From the NCBI GenBank assembly GCA_011109175.1, contig RDEW01000025.1, positions 31,990 to 95,989 on the forward strand: a stretch of DNA of 64,000 nt, read 5' to 3'. The DNA is from Dicyema japonicum (lineage: Eukaryota > Dicyemida > Rhombozoa > Dicyemidae). A model generated the notes under the pieces. The model saw only the letters and a program-made list of their open reading frames with translations, made no database searches and was not told the DNA's origin. The position numbers were made by a program, and so were the translations under genes. Numbering within the stretch: position 1 is the first letter of the stretch; each line of letters begins with the position of its first letter. Below, one piece after another: positions 30,645-47,439 of this stretch.

Positions 30645-33150
30645 ATTTAGCATAATTACGTTTCATATTTTTATAATTTATTCTAAAAAAATAAATTATC
30701 CCAATTAATCTCACAGTTGTCAGATGTACATGATTAAATTATTATTTTAACGAACCTCAAATCATAATGGTCATAAAGATGATAATTATTAGGGCTTAAA
30801 TTGTACTATTAGGACAAAAAATAGGACATTGTGCTATTTCAAAAATAAACTTGTCCTAAAATAAGAATAATTATTAACATTAGTGAAAAATAATATTAAA
30901 TGTAATTGTGTCGTGACAATTTGTAATCCAGAGAAAAATCGATTTGTATTTTAGTCATCTCAAAACGTGTCACAAAGAAGAACCAAGAATCTTCAGAGTC
31001 TGTTAAGCAGGGGTTCTAAATAAGTTAATAAGGGAATTCACCATATCATCAGTGACGCGATCTGACTTGGCAAGATTTGCTGAAACATACGACTTTATTT
31101 CTGACAATCAGCTTGGAGCGAAAAGATGTTTAAGGTTATTAAGGAACAGACTCAAATCAGTCTATGTATTCATCGGGAATATAGAGTTTGAATTAATGTG
31201 ACAAAACATTCAAATAGATTTGCCACAATTTTTATTTAAAATTTTTGAATGTTGTTGACTTGCTCGTTAGATTATTGATTTCATCAGAAGTCTGGTACTA
31301 AGTGGTAATTCAAATTGAATTTTAGCAAACACGAAATTGGAACAGTAAAAATATCAAGGAGTATTTTGAAAGGAGAATCATTTAATTAGTTAGAGGAGAA
31401 TTCATCATCGAACCATTTTGAAAAAAAAATTAAAATTTATTCCATCTGAATAAATTTTCTTTGGCTTTGTTTACTTTGAGTGATTTTTGGAGTTCCATAA
31501 TGTTTATGATCATTCCAAGCCGCATTTATACTTATCATTAGGAGAGACTTAAAATGTAATGCTTCATATAATATATTAAAATTAATGACTGACTCCTTCT
31601 TTTCAAAAGTTAGTTTTTTATGTTTTTTATATGTTTTTAAGTGAATATTTTGTGTAGAACAGATCAGTTAATATTTCTACTGTAGTTTGTTTCAAATCCA
31701 AGAATTTAGTTTGTTTATTGATTTTTTTATTTGTTATTATGAATAATGTTTTACGTTGATTATGGATCTCTGAGTTTAACAGAATATAATGTATACGTGA
31801 ATAGTATTATTAATTCATTCTACGTTCACTACCTTATATAGTAAACATTCGTAACATTATATAATAATCTATTATGTAATAATTATCGAATATGCCTGAT
31901 ATTCTGACCCAAAGTCAGACGAAATTCTAACCATAAGATAGTACATTCGATACTCCTCGCTCATAAACATTGTATATCCGATGTTTCTTGACTGTCATTC
32001 TTTCTATCCACACGAGATGCAATGAAAAAGAGCTTTATCATTACCGTAATATAACAATTCATTATTTAGGAGATATTTAAATTAATGGTAATCATAAGAT
32101 GGAAATTTAATTATTAAACACACTTTTGCTAATTTTTAGGAAGCTCATGACTGTCAAAAACGCGTCACTATGCCAAAACGCTCACAGAGCTCAACCACTT
32201 TCTAATCGAGCCCAAAATGGAAATAAAAATAAGAATAAAAACACAAACAGTAATTATCTTTTTTCTAAATTTTTAAATTAAAAGATTAATAAAATTAAAC
32301 ACAGTCTGACGGAAATATATGAAAAATCTAAAAATGCTACAATTTGCTAATAATGTCGTAATTTTATTATATAACTTTCTTATAATTTTTACGAAAAAGT
32401 CGTTTTAGTTAATTTTATAACTGTCTAAGCTTTCATTTTTAAGACTACGTATAAATAGATTTCGAATGGATTTTGATCTTCTTTACTTGCAATGATATAG
32501 GGATGTCATATTGGTTAATATTAACCTTTTTCATGAATATTTTCAGATTTCAAACTTCAGTATTTAATTTGGCTATCAATAAACATGTTAGTCTCGAAAA
32601 ATCAAAATATCCGTAAATACTGAAGTTATTCGAATTAACATATTTAAGACAAAGACAATTAATCAGCCAAGATATTGCTTTAAACTTTCAAAAACGAGCC
32701 TTAAAAATTTGCCTATTTCTGCAATGCAGATCCCTGAGTTGAAGAACAGACATTGGTGACTTTGGAAAGTTTGCATTAGAAATTTTCAGGTCTAGTTGCG
32801 TAGAAGATCGAAGAGAAGTGAATTATGTTATCGTTTACTGAAAATTGAGAATGATTCTGATTTATACTCGAGTTCTGTGGGAAAATGGAATTCCCCCAAT
32901 CAGTTACTTTTGTAGTTACCATAATACCATAATTTATAGAGATGGGTTTTAAGTTAATCTCCTTAAAAGTTAATGTGAATGATTTGGTTAATCTTAAAAT
33001 ATATGGATTATCTCTTTGTAGGCTCAACATGATCAGTCCACTTTAGGAGATTTCAAAACAACCAGAGAAATCGAAACATGAATATTTGTAAGGCTTGTTT
33101 TTAATAAACCACATATCCTAGTGGTAAGATATACCTGTAACACTGTTCCT
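30645..33150. other. long AT-rich stretch without recognised genes
   Basis: Apart from the repeat at 31285-31390 nothing is recognised. The 84-codon minus frame 32776-33030 (KSFTLTFKEINLKPISINYG) has no known family. Confidence 0.4.
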
Positions 33151-33159
33151 GAGTTTTAA

Positions 33160-33365
33160 TTCCCTTTGTTGAGTACTTGGTCGATTTCTCTTCCTTTCCT
33201 CTCTTCCTTTACCAATGAGATCGCAGGTCGATGAGATTGTTAAACGTGTGGATCGAGAGAGGAACATCGGGAAAAGATGAAGACTTTATTCGAAATTCTT
33301 ATCGGGATCACGTGTTAATTAGTGTCGATTTTTGACTGTGGTTTTGGGGTGTTTAATTAAATAAG
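33160..33365 (+). mobile_element. LINE 3' end
   Basis: VKRVDRE.EHREKMKTLFEI..GIT and cgggatcacgtgttaattag mirror the terminal SREEHRAKMRSLLERGGIT block of the 22- and 59-kb copies. Confidence 0.55.
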
Positions 33366-33479
33366 AAACAAAGATTGATCCCCCAAGCCGATTATTAACA
33401 ATTATGATGATATACAAACTACCTAAGATACGGCAGTAGATGAATCACTTCAAAAACGCAAAACAAGTCATTTTCGGTT

Positions 33480-33790
33480 TTGACAGAACAGTTTATTAGG
33501 GACGTCACCATGCACCGACACGTTTGCCTCTTGCAACCTACTCCAGAGTTCCTCTGGAGCCTGTTCTGCCGCTAAGAGAACAGAGAAATTAAAAAATGAC
33601 AAAGTACACGGTAGTACCCAATAATTTTTTTGTTTGTCCCACTCGTCATTGAGACGTCTGGTTCCCTTGCGCTTGCGACGCTGTAATTCTTGAGTTGTCT
33701 AGGGAATCGGATCGCTACACGATCAGGAGACCCTCATGAGCGCTGCTGGTTTTGAGCGATTTTTTGACAATCTCTTTCCTTCCAAATGAT
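33480..33790 (+). mobile_element. LINE C-terminal domain fragment
   Basis: Frames give RDVTMHRHVCLLQ (decayed WDVTCTDT), then VPLVIETSGSLALATL, FLSCLGNRIATRSGDPHERC, equivalent to HPVVVETSGVFGPKTISFL and LRSLGSIVSKVSNERGKP at 63.5 kb. Confidence 0.6.
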
Positions 33791-33964
33791 AATTTTCTAT
33801 TTGTTTATTTTGCTATAATTTTTTAGTCTTGCTCTACTGTAAAAAATGATAACTTTTTTCTATTATGGTGGTTGGCTTTTGAAAAAATCTTGTCCTTAAA
33901 AATGATGCGTTTTTTAAAAATAACTCAGATTTTTTTTCAACCTTTAAAGAAATTTTATTATAAA

Positions 33965-34580
33965 ATGAATAAAAATTAAATTAAGGCATCTGAATGGCCA
34001 TGCTATTTCCCCTAACAATAGCCAACGAGATACGTTCTCGGAACCAACCAGTCTCTCGCGGATCCTTGGTCACAGCTTGAATCATGGAGCCGATCTTACG
34101 AACCAACTCATCTGCTTAATGGCCAAGGATTCCTGACGTTTCCACCGCGAAATGGAACAAAAAATACTCCTCCGAAATTCTCTGGTACTTCCTCCTTGAA
34201 GCATGTCCTGGTCTGAAGCAGAAGCAACCAAATTAGACGGGGAATAAGTATCAACACACGTCGCGTCCCAGATCAGGTTTCGTCTGTTGGCGAATGGAAA
34301 AGTCGTCATCCCATCAGGGCGTTTTCCATCGTTTCGGGAAAGACCAGCAGGTTCTAACAGGCAATGGTGTCCAGCAGAGGCAAGGAATTCTTTAATGTCA
34401 TGTTAAGACAGGAGTGCCTGGGGAAACGACCCGCACTCATTTTGCAAGACAAGGGACTCCAGATATACCTGAAATAAGTTTTATTCAGTTCCCCCGGTCG
34501 TAGTGGGACGTATCTTTCCAAGTATGTGTAAATTTGGATGCATTTGATAAAAAAGTAAAATTTTACTTTCAACTTGACTT
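33965..34580 (-). mobile_element. LINE C-terminal domain, decayed copy
   Basis: Read from 34580 down: SCKMSAGRFPRHSCLNM (Cys/His stretch), DGKRPDGMTTFPFANRRNLI WDATCVDTYSPSNL, SISRWKRQESLAI and RERLVGSENVSRWLLLGEIA end blocks. The gene-like order matches the 14-kb (+) copy, so the two overlap and together cover the domain. Confidence 0.7.
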
Positions 34581-34589
34581 GAATAAATA

Positions 34590-35685
34590 GGAAAATTTTT
34601 TCTACACATCACAGCGGATAAAATCTACCACGTGAAGATGACCGAACTGATAAAACAGGAAATTTAAAAGCATGTGATTTGAGGGGAAACAAAATACTCC
34701 ATGAATTAGTATTTTTGTCTTATAAATGGAGCGATTCGAAAGTTACATTTTTGTTCCAACAAATTATAACGCTGTAAATTGGTGACACCAAATACAAAAC
34801 ACCTGTCTGTATATGAGCCTTCACGGATATAATGGGATTAAACTCCATCATGTTGGTTCGAATTTGTATTCCTCTTCAAAATTAGTGTTTTCATTGTTTC
34901 TTGTGTGACCTTTTATCATTTCGATTATAATGTAATGAAATTCCTCACATTCATTATTACACAATCTGAAGGATTATCCAAAAAAATATTCAAAAAAGAT
35001 ATACAAGCCTTAAGACATGAAAGTTATACGTTAACCGTGATAAGTAACTCTTCATCGTCAATGAAATTATTCTACCTAGCCTACATTATGGGTGCGATGG
35101 ATGCTTCTCTCCTAAGAGAAAGATCTGATCTTTAAACAAGAAACTGAGAGACTGTCTAAGCGAAGACGAAGACAAGCTGATAGTACCAATTATCAAGATT
35201 GTAGAGATTGGATCAACGATTTCAGGAGGAGATCATAGATCCAGGACACCTACATAAAACTGGGAGAAACGTTTTGAGAAAATTAAAAAAGGAGAAGGAT
35301 CCAGGTGTGGAGTCCAAGTCTTAAGATAGGACCGAATACTCTGAGCTCGATATGGAGAGCGTTCGAGATCCTTATCACCGAGTTTCGACGTCCCCTGGTC
35401 GGTCTGAGATCACCTAGTTTGATGAGATGTTCTTCCTATATAACCCAGTGGTCCGACGGCAGTAATAATGAAGACCAGAAGTTCTGAATTGCTAATCTCA
35501 GTAGATCTGCGATATGGTATCTTGTTTTCTTTGAGCGTCGTAGACACATTTCGTAGACACTAAATCGTGTAAACTCTTATTATAGGTTTGACCTTTGTGT
35601 TCCTTGGATGTAAGTGAGAGATTCATCGTACGTGTCTTGGGTTATGGATTTATTTTCAATAATAATAATAACACCAGATACTACG
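34590..35685. other. no gene; one LINE-tail-like motif
   Basis: Holds unrecognised plus frames (34905-35135, 35305-35487). At 35408 gagatcacctagtttgatgag resembles the LINE terminal motif. Confidence 0.35.
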
Positions 35686-35689
35686 GTAC

Positions 35690-35965
35690 ACAAACTAACT
35701 AATCACATGATCCCTGCACGCTCTAGCAGGGACCTCATCTTGGCCCGATGCTCCTTCCTCGACCCCACACAAGCACGTATCGGTCGATTGACTGGATCTT
35801 CGCAGTCCATGGTTCATTCGTATCATGGCTTCAAGAGGCAGTGGTGGCTGGAACTCTCCAGAAATTTAGCGATCCGTGATTTTGGAGGCTCTTCTTTGGC
35901 TAGCCTTGATCTTCAAGACATTTGTCCAAGAGATGAATGTGTCCCAGATATTACATTTATTTACT
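35690..35965 (-). mobile_element. LINE 3' end, inverse copy of the 22-/59-kb type
   Basis: The reverse strand runs cttgaagatcaaggctagcc, caaagaagagcctccaaaat, cacggatcgctaaatttctg, ggagttccagccaccactgc, cgggccaagatgaggtccct, gatcatgtgattagttagtt, the same series as at 22360-22640. Confidence 0.7.
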
Positions 35966-36107
35966 ACACTATCAACCTAGTTTTTTTAATAAATATTATT
36001 TATAAAAACAAATATTTTATTTAGTAAAATTTCAATTCAATATTATTATTGTTTGCTGTTATAAGTATTAACCTAACGATTATTAGGTTCTTATTCAATA
36101 CATGCTT

Positions 36108-36860
36108 ACAAACGATTACTACCGAACGGGGCACCCCAGGGGTCTCCACTTTCACCAATTCTATTCAACTTATTCCTACACGACCTACCTAATGATGGAG
36201 ACGAAGATTCCCTGCTATTATCCTACGCAGACGATGTAGTCATTGCAATACGGAACCGCTCGACTCAAGTCGCATCCTTTAAGACTCAGGCTAATTGAAC
36301 ACTCTCTACGATTGGATTGTTGTCAATCGACTTACAATTTCTGCAACCAAGTCCAGTCCGGAGGACCCCAAGGAACATGGACTTTTCTGTTTCTACCCTC
36401 TACCAACAAACAATCGCGCCAGCCGTTGAGTATGTCTCCGTTGCATGGAGATTCGCGCTATCGGAGACTATGGTCCACAGAGTCAACTTAATACACCAGA
36501 AAACACTCAGTATGCCTTTCCCACGTAATGGATCAACAGTCGACCACTACTCATGGAAGCTAAGATCCGTAGTCGTGGCTCCGGATTTCTTCGCGTCTGT
36601 GAGGAAGATGGAAACCCGTTTCGCCTGATCCATTCCATGGCAAGAGAAAAATGATTGGATAAGAAATTCCCCTCCCCGATCGGATTCCTCTGCAAGACCG
36701 AGAGAAGGCTCTTCCGGAAAGTAGTGGGGACAATGTAAGATCACAGACGTCGAATGGCACAATTGATTGCGAAGGACTGGTTACTTAACTGTTTGACTCT
36801 TTTGTCTTTCTTTCTCGGTGTTCCTGGGGTTATTAAAATAAATAAATACATGCTTCACGA
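36108..36860 (+). mobile_element. jockey-like LINE: RT palm through 3' end
   Basis: RGSPLSPILFNLFLHDLP, SLLLSYADDVVIAI (intact catalytic YADD), then VSTLYQQTIAPAVEYVSVAW and FALSETMVHRVNLIHQKTLS. It ends with ttcctggggttattaaaataaataaat. Frameshifts separate the blocks. Confidence 0.75.
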
Positions 36861-36864
36861 AATA

Positions 36865-37240
36865 AGGCTCTAAATGAATTAATGAAATTTTTTTTGAATA
36901 TTAGATCTAAAAATAAAAAAATGAACAATGCCGAATTTGTAAAAATTATGTTCTTCTTCAATACATGCTTCACGAAATAAGGCTCGGAAACGGCAGTATA
37001 ATAGTCAGTTTAAGTATATTTTTTCTAATGGTTATTTATCCTTTGCCGTTTCAATGTAAAACGCCAATCCCGACTAATAAATTGTTTTGGAATTTAATTA
37101 TGGAGAATTTCAAATATTTGATATTTCGAGATAGTGCAGTGTCATAAATGTCGGACCGAATTCAGATGATCACGTTTTTTCAATTTTATTATGAAATGGT
37201 ATCTATTTTGATCTGCAAGAATTAGAACGCAATAGAAGTT
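36865..37240. other. no gene; short internal duplication
   Basis: atacatgcttcacgaaataaggctc occurs at 36844-36869 and 36960-36985, a 116-bp-spaced direct duplication. Confidence 0.4.
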
Positions 37241-37559
37241 ACTTCTCATAATCGCAAACCCAATGTTCTGGAAAATCCATCGTGTCATTCTAGGCTCCCT
37301 TCCGCAATCCTGTAAACCGCTCGATTAACCTGATAAACTCAGACGTGCTCGTTCCACAAATGGCAGACGTTCAACGGAGATCTGCTGGAATGCGAACCAA
37401 TCCCCAATGCCGCACTACTTCCTCCTTTATATAGAACCCCTGCGCAAGATTCGCGTTAGAGAAAGTGTTCGTGCGTGTTAAATCCTAAGCAAGATACCAC
37501 CCTTGGCTCCACGGCATGGTAGTGGCTTTATGTGATCCGCCTGCCTAAGGTGGCGCTTA

Positions 37560-37740
37560 GTGCGAGGATAGTACGAAAAAGAATCATTGCTCTTCCTCAC
37601 TCTACTGGAGGGTTTCCACAACTGCAAAGAATGGACTTCTTTTACCTTTATGCTGGTTCCGGATGGACTTGTGTGACGTTGGAAGGACTCTGTTTCTGTA
37701 ACAGTGACTCTATTTCTAATACACTTAAATAGCTGTTTAC
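37560..37740 (+). mobile_element. LINE 3' end, pair with 26000-26300
   Basis: RKRIIALPHSTGGFPQLQRM DFFYL, followed by atacacttaaatagctgttt. The nucleotide match to the minus strand of 26110-26290 runs over about 150 bp. Confidence 0.6.
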
Positions 37741-37749
37741 TTTTACTTT

Positions 37750-39410
37750 ATTGTGCTGCGTGCAACATAACAAAGAGATTCCTTGTTTGGGGGTGTCGAC
37801 GATACAGGCATCCATTAGAGGACTAAAATAATAGAATGGTTAGCTTTAAAGTAAAAATATCTGTGGACGAAAGTTCTTACGTCACCATATTATGAGGCAA
37901 TCTTATGCAACGAAGTCATAAGTCGATAGGAACACTGCAATTAATGGAACTTTTAGATCTTGGCACAGCTGAACCCTATTTATTTGTGATCTCATGTGCT
38001 CAATAATTCTTAAAGAACCGAAGGTGTTTGAAAATGATGAAAGCAATTTCTTCCACCAAAAGTATCATCAAGGACTGGGCGGGAAGTACATTGGCTTTTG
38101 ATAGATTAAACGTGGCACGTGTCGCTGTTTTCAGGTTGAGGCTCCTGACAGGTATATTTCGTTTATAAGCATAAAGTCGGAGATTATACGAGGAATTGTT
38201 CTACGATTTGCATTGTCGAGGGAATAGTGCCCGTATTTTAGTAGATTGTGCATAACCAAGAAGTTTTTACTCTCACTTTTCCTAAGTTCATCAAGGTCGT
38301 CTTCCATTTTCATCTGTCACCAATTTTGGCATAATCCTGATCCAGAAAGAAAGGAAATGTAGTTTTTTGCTGCCCCACTTTCATTTTGGCTAAAAATCTC
38401 GTTCATAACAAGGTTCCACTGTATCACCGAAAAATAAGATATTACACGTGTACCGTGCAAACTAACGAAAAATTTTTCAATATTAAAAATAAGAGGGCTC
38501 AGGGCGGTTCTCTGAGAACGATTTTTAGGAACAATTCCAGCGTGCCTGTCAATGTTTTACAAACGACTTTTATTTTTTACGATTCCGAAACTATCCTGCT
38601 AATTTCTATCACGTGGAAGGTATTAGCTTCAAGTTAGCTTTAAAGACCTTCAAAGGAACTTTCCGATTCCTTTTTGAAAAGTGATCTTTACATGAAGCAC
38701 TTAAACTCAAAGTGGATGGAAGCTATTAAGCTTTTCGCCAAAGATCGTGTATTGGCTTCTCTTTAATGTCGACTTTAAAGATAGTTTTTATCTTACGATA
38801 GGAATTCAAGAATAAGTGATTCCTTGTATCAAGTCTGTTCACTTTTAATTTTTATTTTCTATCAGTTTTTTTCTTTCAAAAGTAGTTCCATGCAGTTTTG
38901 CAACTTTGATTTTAATAATCAAATGATCCAGTCATTCCACAAATTCTCTCAGCTTCATTCAAACAATTTAAAAACCCACGATTGGTGCAACAAATTAATT
39001 GTTAATTAAATAAAGTTTTAAACGAATTATAATGCAATCTTATTTTTATGTCTGTTAAGACAATAAAAAGTTTAGGATTTGAAGGAAAATAAACTATCTC
39101 ATCGACAAATTGTTAAAAAATATTGCAAAAAGATTAATTTAGGGATCATTTAAGTACAATCTCTTTATTCAAAAAAGTACTACTTGTTTTTTTATGAAAA
39201 GACACGAACAATAATTCAGACTTAGCTGCCTACAACCCGTATCAAAGTGCCTCAAAATCATGCTCGGAGATCAAAATGAGAACACACTGTCCTACCCTCC
39301 AGGATTACATAATGATGTATCGTGTTAAAGTTATTTTTGATATCGATCTTGAAGATACATATGGGATACTTCTGTAATGTGGTGAAAAAATACGCACAGT
39401 ATGAACTGAT
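37750..39410. other. no gene recognised
   Basis: Weak open frames at 38131-38313 (-) and 38386-38637 (+) have no recognisable family. Confidence 0.4.
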
Positions 39411-39414
39411 GCTT

Positions 39415-39497
39415 CACAGAAATGGTTAAAAGTTGAAAGTTTCATAGAAATGGTTAAAGTTGAAAGTTTATACAGCAATTGATAAAGTTGAAAGTTT
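39415..39497 (+). repeat. three-copy minisatellite (27-28 bp unit)
   Basis: Units 39415-39442, 39443-39469 and 39470-39497 each end in AAAGTTGAAAGTTT (first unit with an extra A); units one and two also share AGAAATGGTTAAA. Confidence 0.8.
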
Positions 39498-39499
39498 TT

Positions 39500-40200
39500 G
39501 AAATTATCATTAAAGGTCACGTCTTAAAGGCCACATAAGTAAGTCCTAAAAGGGCTAAATATATGCAAATACGTACCCCAAAAAAGTCAGATCAAGTGAG
39601 GTTAAATACTAATAATTCGTTTCCCAAAGAAACTCAAAAAAATGCTTATTTCAGGCCTAAATTTTAAATTATAATAATATGAGATTCGCTCAAATAATCA
39701 GTAGCGCTCAAGAGGATCTCCTGTTCGTGTAGAATACTATGTATAAGTTTTATATACGAGTTTACATCCTCTAACCTGCTTTCTATATCTTCTTCACAAA
39801 TATTGTATAAAAATCAAAGGATATTTTAATGCCGCTGATTTTTAATTTTTCGATGACGATCAAAAAACAAAGAGAAAATTTTGTTGAAATCTTCTTTAAG
39901 TTATTCTGACAAGATGGGGAAGTTGGTCAAAATTTTGGATTAATAAGTCAAAAATAAAAATCGCCTTACTAATGACTTCTTTGCTAATTCTTCCAATTGT
40001 TTTAAAAGTTTTAAAGGTGATAGGGATGAATCGGAAATATTATCTAGGACGGAGTACTAAATAGAATATCTGAGATAACATTCTGTGAGTGAAAATAGTT
40101 TTCCTGCTATTAATATTTTAATATATCTGGGATACAAAAATAAAATTAGGTTAATAATCCTGAAACCAGTAAATCAATCTTTGAAGTATATCATAGTTGA
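39500..40200. other. no gene; AAGTCAA block
   Basis: 39928-39990 (ggtcaaaattttgg, aagtcaaaaataaaaatcgcc) matches 1535-1580 beside hAT-like copy A. Nothing else recognised. Confidence 0.35.
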
Positions 40201-40207
40201 TTGAATA

Positions 40208-40570
40208 AAAGTTTAAAGTGATCAAGGTATTTTGGGAATTGCATCAGCAAATGGTCAGATCGTAAGACTCTCTTCTCCCAGTGTAGGTGATCAACAAGGT
40301 GGTCCAGTTCATCTCCAAAGCAGACAAGTCTATTTTGAACCTTTATTCATGTTATATCAGCTGACATGGGCAAAACGGTTAGTTTGAGAAGATGCAATTC
40401 CTTTGAATTCCATCTATTCCGTTTAAGGCAGTCCTCTCAAAAATTGAACATTTCTGAAATGTTTATTGAAAAAATTAAATTTAACAGAAAAACGGACAAT
40501 GAAGAAAATTATCATACTTTTAATTTTACTTTGATCGGCAGTCAAGAGAAGTATAAAAGCTATTAAGTTT
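40208..40570 (+). CDS. unidentified coding-like block upstream of SMC3
   Basis: Open frame DQGILGIASANGQIVRLSSP, SVGDQQGGPVHLQSRQVYFE, PLFMLYQLTWAKR continues for about 55 codons without stops and looks protein-like. A second frame (40366-40566) begins MGKTVSLRRCNSFEFH. I do not recognise either; they may be two exons of one gene or a decayed gene. Confidence 0.3.
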
Positions 40571-40599
40571 TAAATCGGCGCTATTAGACACTGTCAACC

Positions 40600-44543
<3,944 letters not shown>

Positions 44544-44559
44544 TAATTTAGACTCTTTA

Positions 44560-44672
44560 TTTTTTGGTTTTTTGTTGAATTTTTTTTTACTTTTATCAAT
44601 ACTTTTTTTATTAGTCGAATTTTTTATTTTATTATTATATTAGTCGAATTTTTTTTAAACAAAAATTTTTTA
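44560..44672. repeat. AT-rich 3' flank with ttagtcgaatt repeats
   Basis: The word ttagtcgaattttttt occurs twice (about 44612 and 44640) and ttagtcgaatt a third time at 44726. Confidence 0.5.
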
Positions 44673-44727
44673 AACAATTAAACAAATGTCAGTTGAGGAA
44701 GCCTGCTGCGTGGATTGCGAACGAGTT
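44673..44727. repeat. 55-bp perfect inverted repeat, left arm
   Basis: Identical, on the opposite strand, to 54613-54667, with a GC-rich core (gaggaagcctgctgcgtgga) unlike the flanks. Plus strand starts ATGTCAGTTGAGGAAGCC, encoding MSVEEACCVDCERV before the two copies diverge. Confidence 0.85.
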
Positions 44728-44729
44728 AG

Positions 44730-45325
44730 TCGAATTAAATTATAAGTTATTGATTATTATAAAGATTGTCAGGCCACACTCAGCTTTCTCCAGTCGGTCT
44801 CATGGTGGGATGCAAGCTCGATTTAGTCGGCGATATTATAATTTAATACATTATTAGGATTGATTCAAAAATTTTAGTGATTCAGTTTGATTACTGAATT
44901 TCATAAGCAAAAAAGTCATATTTTCATATATTGGAAATTTTTTAAGACAATTACAGTAAAGTCCTCAATTTGGCCAATTTATGGCTAAAAGTTTACGTCA
45001 GGGGTTCAAAAAGGCCAATTCTCAAATTGGCAACTCATTATTAAAAAATAAATTTGTTGAAAGCAAAATTACTACTCGCTTCTAGACTTTCTACTCTTAG
45101 AAGAGGAGTTGTTGACCTGAAACCCATCCGTTTCCCCTTCACCTGGGTTGCTGGAACGTTATCTAACTGATTAGCTAATTCCATCATATGTTTGCTGCAA
45201 CTAAATCTTTTTCTATAGTGCCCATTCCACATTTATACTTCACCAACATGATCTCCAACGTCTTATGAACAGTTACATTAACTAATCGTTGATAGTAATT
45301 AAAAAAACAAGAAATGTTTTTAACT
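44730..45325. other. no gene; possible pogo-type terminus
   Basis: At 44952 TA-CAGTAAAGTCCTCAATTTGG resembles a pogo-family terminus flanked by TA, and the following 75 bp contain inverted aatttggcc/ggccaatt words. The partner terminus was not found. A minus frame 45184-45405 is unrecognised and overlaps the dispersed repeat. Confidence 0.3.
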
Positions 45326-45329
45326 GTTT

Positions 45330-45410
45330 TCTCTTGCGTGTGAGTCCTATTTAGACGATCCGGATCAGCAGTGAAGCATTCACTGATGACGACGCCACTC
45401 TTCACTCCCT
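45330..45410 (-). repeat. short dispersed repeat (TGACGAGTGAC family), copy 3
   Basis: Minus strand: GTGAAGAGTGGCGTCGTCAT, CAGTGAATGCTTCACTGC, CCGGATCGTCTAAATAGGAC, TCACAC. Confidence 0.5.
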
Positions 45411-45769
45411 AAGTATCGTAGATGGGTGGAATCTTCAGCAAGAATGTAAACCTGTGGCAATCAGGACTCTGTACGGCACTCATGACACTTCGACATTCAA
45501 GATATTACCTTTTAGTTAAGAACTATTAGCTCTTAGTATGAGATATGGAATTTAATTATGAATATAGTAGACGAGAGCTACGTCACAGCTCAATCAATTA
45601 ATAACAAAACAAAGTGGATGATTCATCGTCCTAAAAATATAAGAAAAAAGCATTTACTGAAGATTTTTGAGAAGATTCGACAAAAATTAGTAATATTTCG
45701 TCCAAAAAATTAGGTATGTTCATTTTCACTGGCAGTATCGCAACTACTGTTTAGTGTGTACATATTTAA

Positions 45770-46110
45770 TCGCTAAATTTAATTCGTGCCCCCTCTCTTG
45801 TCGATGCAGCAGTGGCTGCTTCTCTAGGAATACTATATACGAGGTCGTAAAGCGCTCTCTTGAAGTGGCTAGATTTCTGTACGCTCTGAAACCGGTGGAA
45901 GATAGAAAACATCTAGATGGGATCACAGTCTTCCCATTCTCTGATGAGAAATGCCTGATCTGGAATTGGGCGAATATAGACATCTTTTCTCATTCAAATT
46001 ATCAGATTCCGCACAGCATTTTAAAAACTCTTACTACCTGGTCGAAAAGTTCTATCCTTCTCTGGGAAACTCTCAGTATCAAAGTTCTTTTGTGATTAAA
46101 TGCACTATTT
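45770..46110 (+). mobile_element. LINE C-terminal domain fragment
   Basis: RKHLDGITVFPFSDEKCLIW NWANIDIFSHSNYQ matches KRPDGMTTFPFANRRNLIW DATCVDTYSPSNL; the Cys of DxTC is lost. Confidence 0.65.
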
Positions 46111-46274
46111 TTATTGTCAGAAGTAGTAAACTCAATTTATTAAGAAAAAAAGTGAGCACTGCCAAAAGGTTTCCAAATGTCAAAACTCACAACATGTGAC
46201 TTTTGAAGGCTCTTGCCTCAATTATTTCCCAGTTGAAACGAAACATGGGATTTCGCAAGATGTCCTGGCTAATA

Positions 46275-46917
46275 ACCAATTAATATTCCCTCGGAAAATT
46301 TCTTGCCTCAATTAGACCAGATGACCACTTGGAGACACTAAGCTTCGAAATCTTCAATAATGATAAAATCAAGCTTATCAGACGGTAAGCAAGCAAGTTC
46401 ACAGTTTTCCAGTTTACCACGATCCAAAAATAGATATTTCAGACCGCGTCAAACAAACACTGGAAAGTCTCAATCCGGTTTTACAAACCATTTATAAATA
46501 ACATGATCATAACCAAGTACTTAATGGACACACTGAGCACCTAAAGTGTAACATCCTCATGTCATGAAATAAGTCATCTGGCATGTGTTCCGATGAGCTC
46601 TTCGAAATTTGATGTATTTAAACAAAGACTAGCGCCTGCATCACTGAATTTGGTTGCTCTTAATGTATAATAAGTGAGGTTTTGCATGTTCGACTTGAAG
46701 AAAGGAGATCAAGAAGACCCTATCTTTTCCTAGACTTGAGAAGAACAGTTATGGCTTCTTCAGTCCGAGAAAGCTTTCATCCGTCGACCAAGCAACAAAA
46801 GATCTTATCTTTCCAATTGTTTTGTGTGTTCTTAATCATTTAGGCGAAAGCATATTTTATCGCTCTAAAGAACGGGAACATATACCAAGAGTTTTGCAAG
46901 TAATAACATCTTATTAA
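46275..46917 (+). CDS. unidentified coding-like exons
   Basis: FLASIRPDDHLETLSFEIFN NDKIKLIRR joins across a 20-bp GT...AG piece (46385-46404) to FPVYHDPKIDISDRVKQTLE SLNPVLQTIYK. Further down, a 72-codon open block (46699-46917) reads LEKNSYGFFSPRKLSSVDQA TKDLIFPIVLCVLNHLGESI FYRSKE. The splice-consistent junction and protein-like composition argue for a real host gene. I do not recognise it. Confidence 0.4.
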
Positions 46918-46919
46918 GT

Positions 46920-47435
46920 GTTGTTGACCTCATTTTCATATGATTACCTTCCGTCTAATCAAGAGACCCAATAACACAATAGACGTTGTCTTCCAATTAA
47001 ATCGAGATTCGTACCTTTTTCCTGTATTGACCAAATGAATTATAGATCCAACAGAAGCTACTAGGATTTAATAAAGTCGAGCAGATAGTCTTCTCCAACC
47101 AATAAAATAATTCCTTAGCGGTAATTCTGACAATTTTTTTAAATAAAATCCTCAACATTGTTGTTTCCCATTTCAAAAGGTGCGGCAACAACTAGTTCTC
47201 TTAGAAACTGAACTTTTCTTTTTACATTCACAGAATTTTAACCAAAAAACACACGCTTGGATCTTTTTTAAAGGAGATTTGAGTTTATTTCGACAGGTCA
47301 CTCATCATGATAAATAGTTCATTGACCTGATCATATTCTCTATGACACTGACCCACTGACAGACTAGATTGCTGTTTGAGGTAAAAATTTTAATATTTAT
47401 AATGGGAGATTTTTTGTTTAGTAGTTTTTATTCTC
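46920..47435. other. no gene recognised
   Basis: The minus frame 46997-47191 is unrecognised. Nothing else supported. Confidence 0.35.
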
Positions 47436-47439
47436 AGGT

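Noticed and set aside
39415-39497. Minisatellite as a regulatory array
   Set aside because: Only three imperfect units and no neighbouring gene; recorded as a simple tandem repeat.
44673-44727. Spliced-leader RNA gene
   Set aside because: No GT donor follows the conserved 55 bp in either copy and no Sm-site-like element is positioned as expected; there are only two copies in the window.
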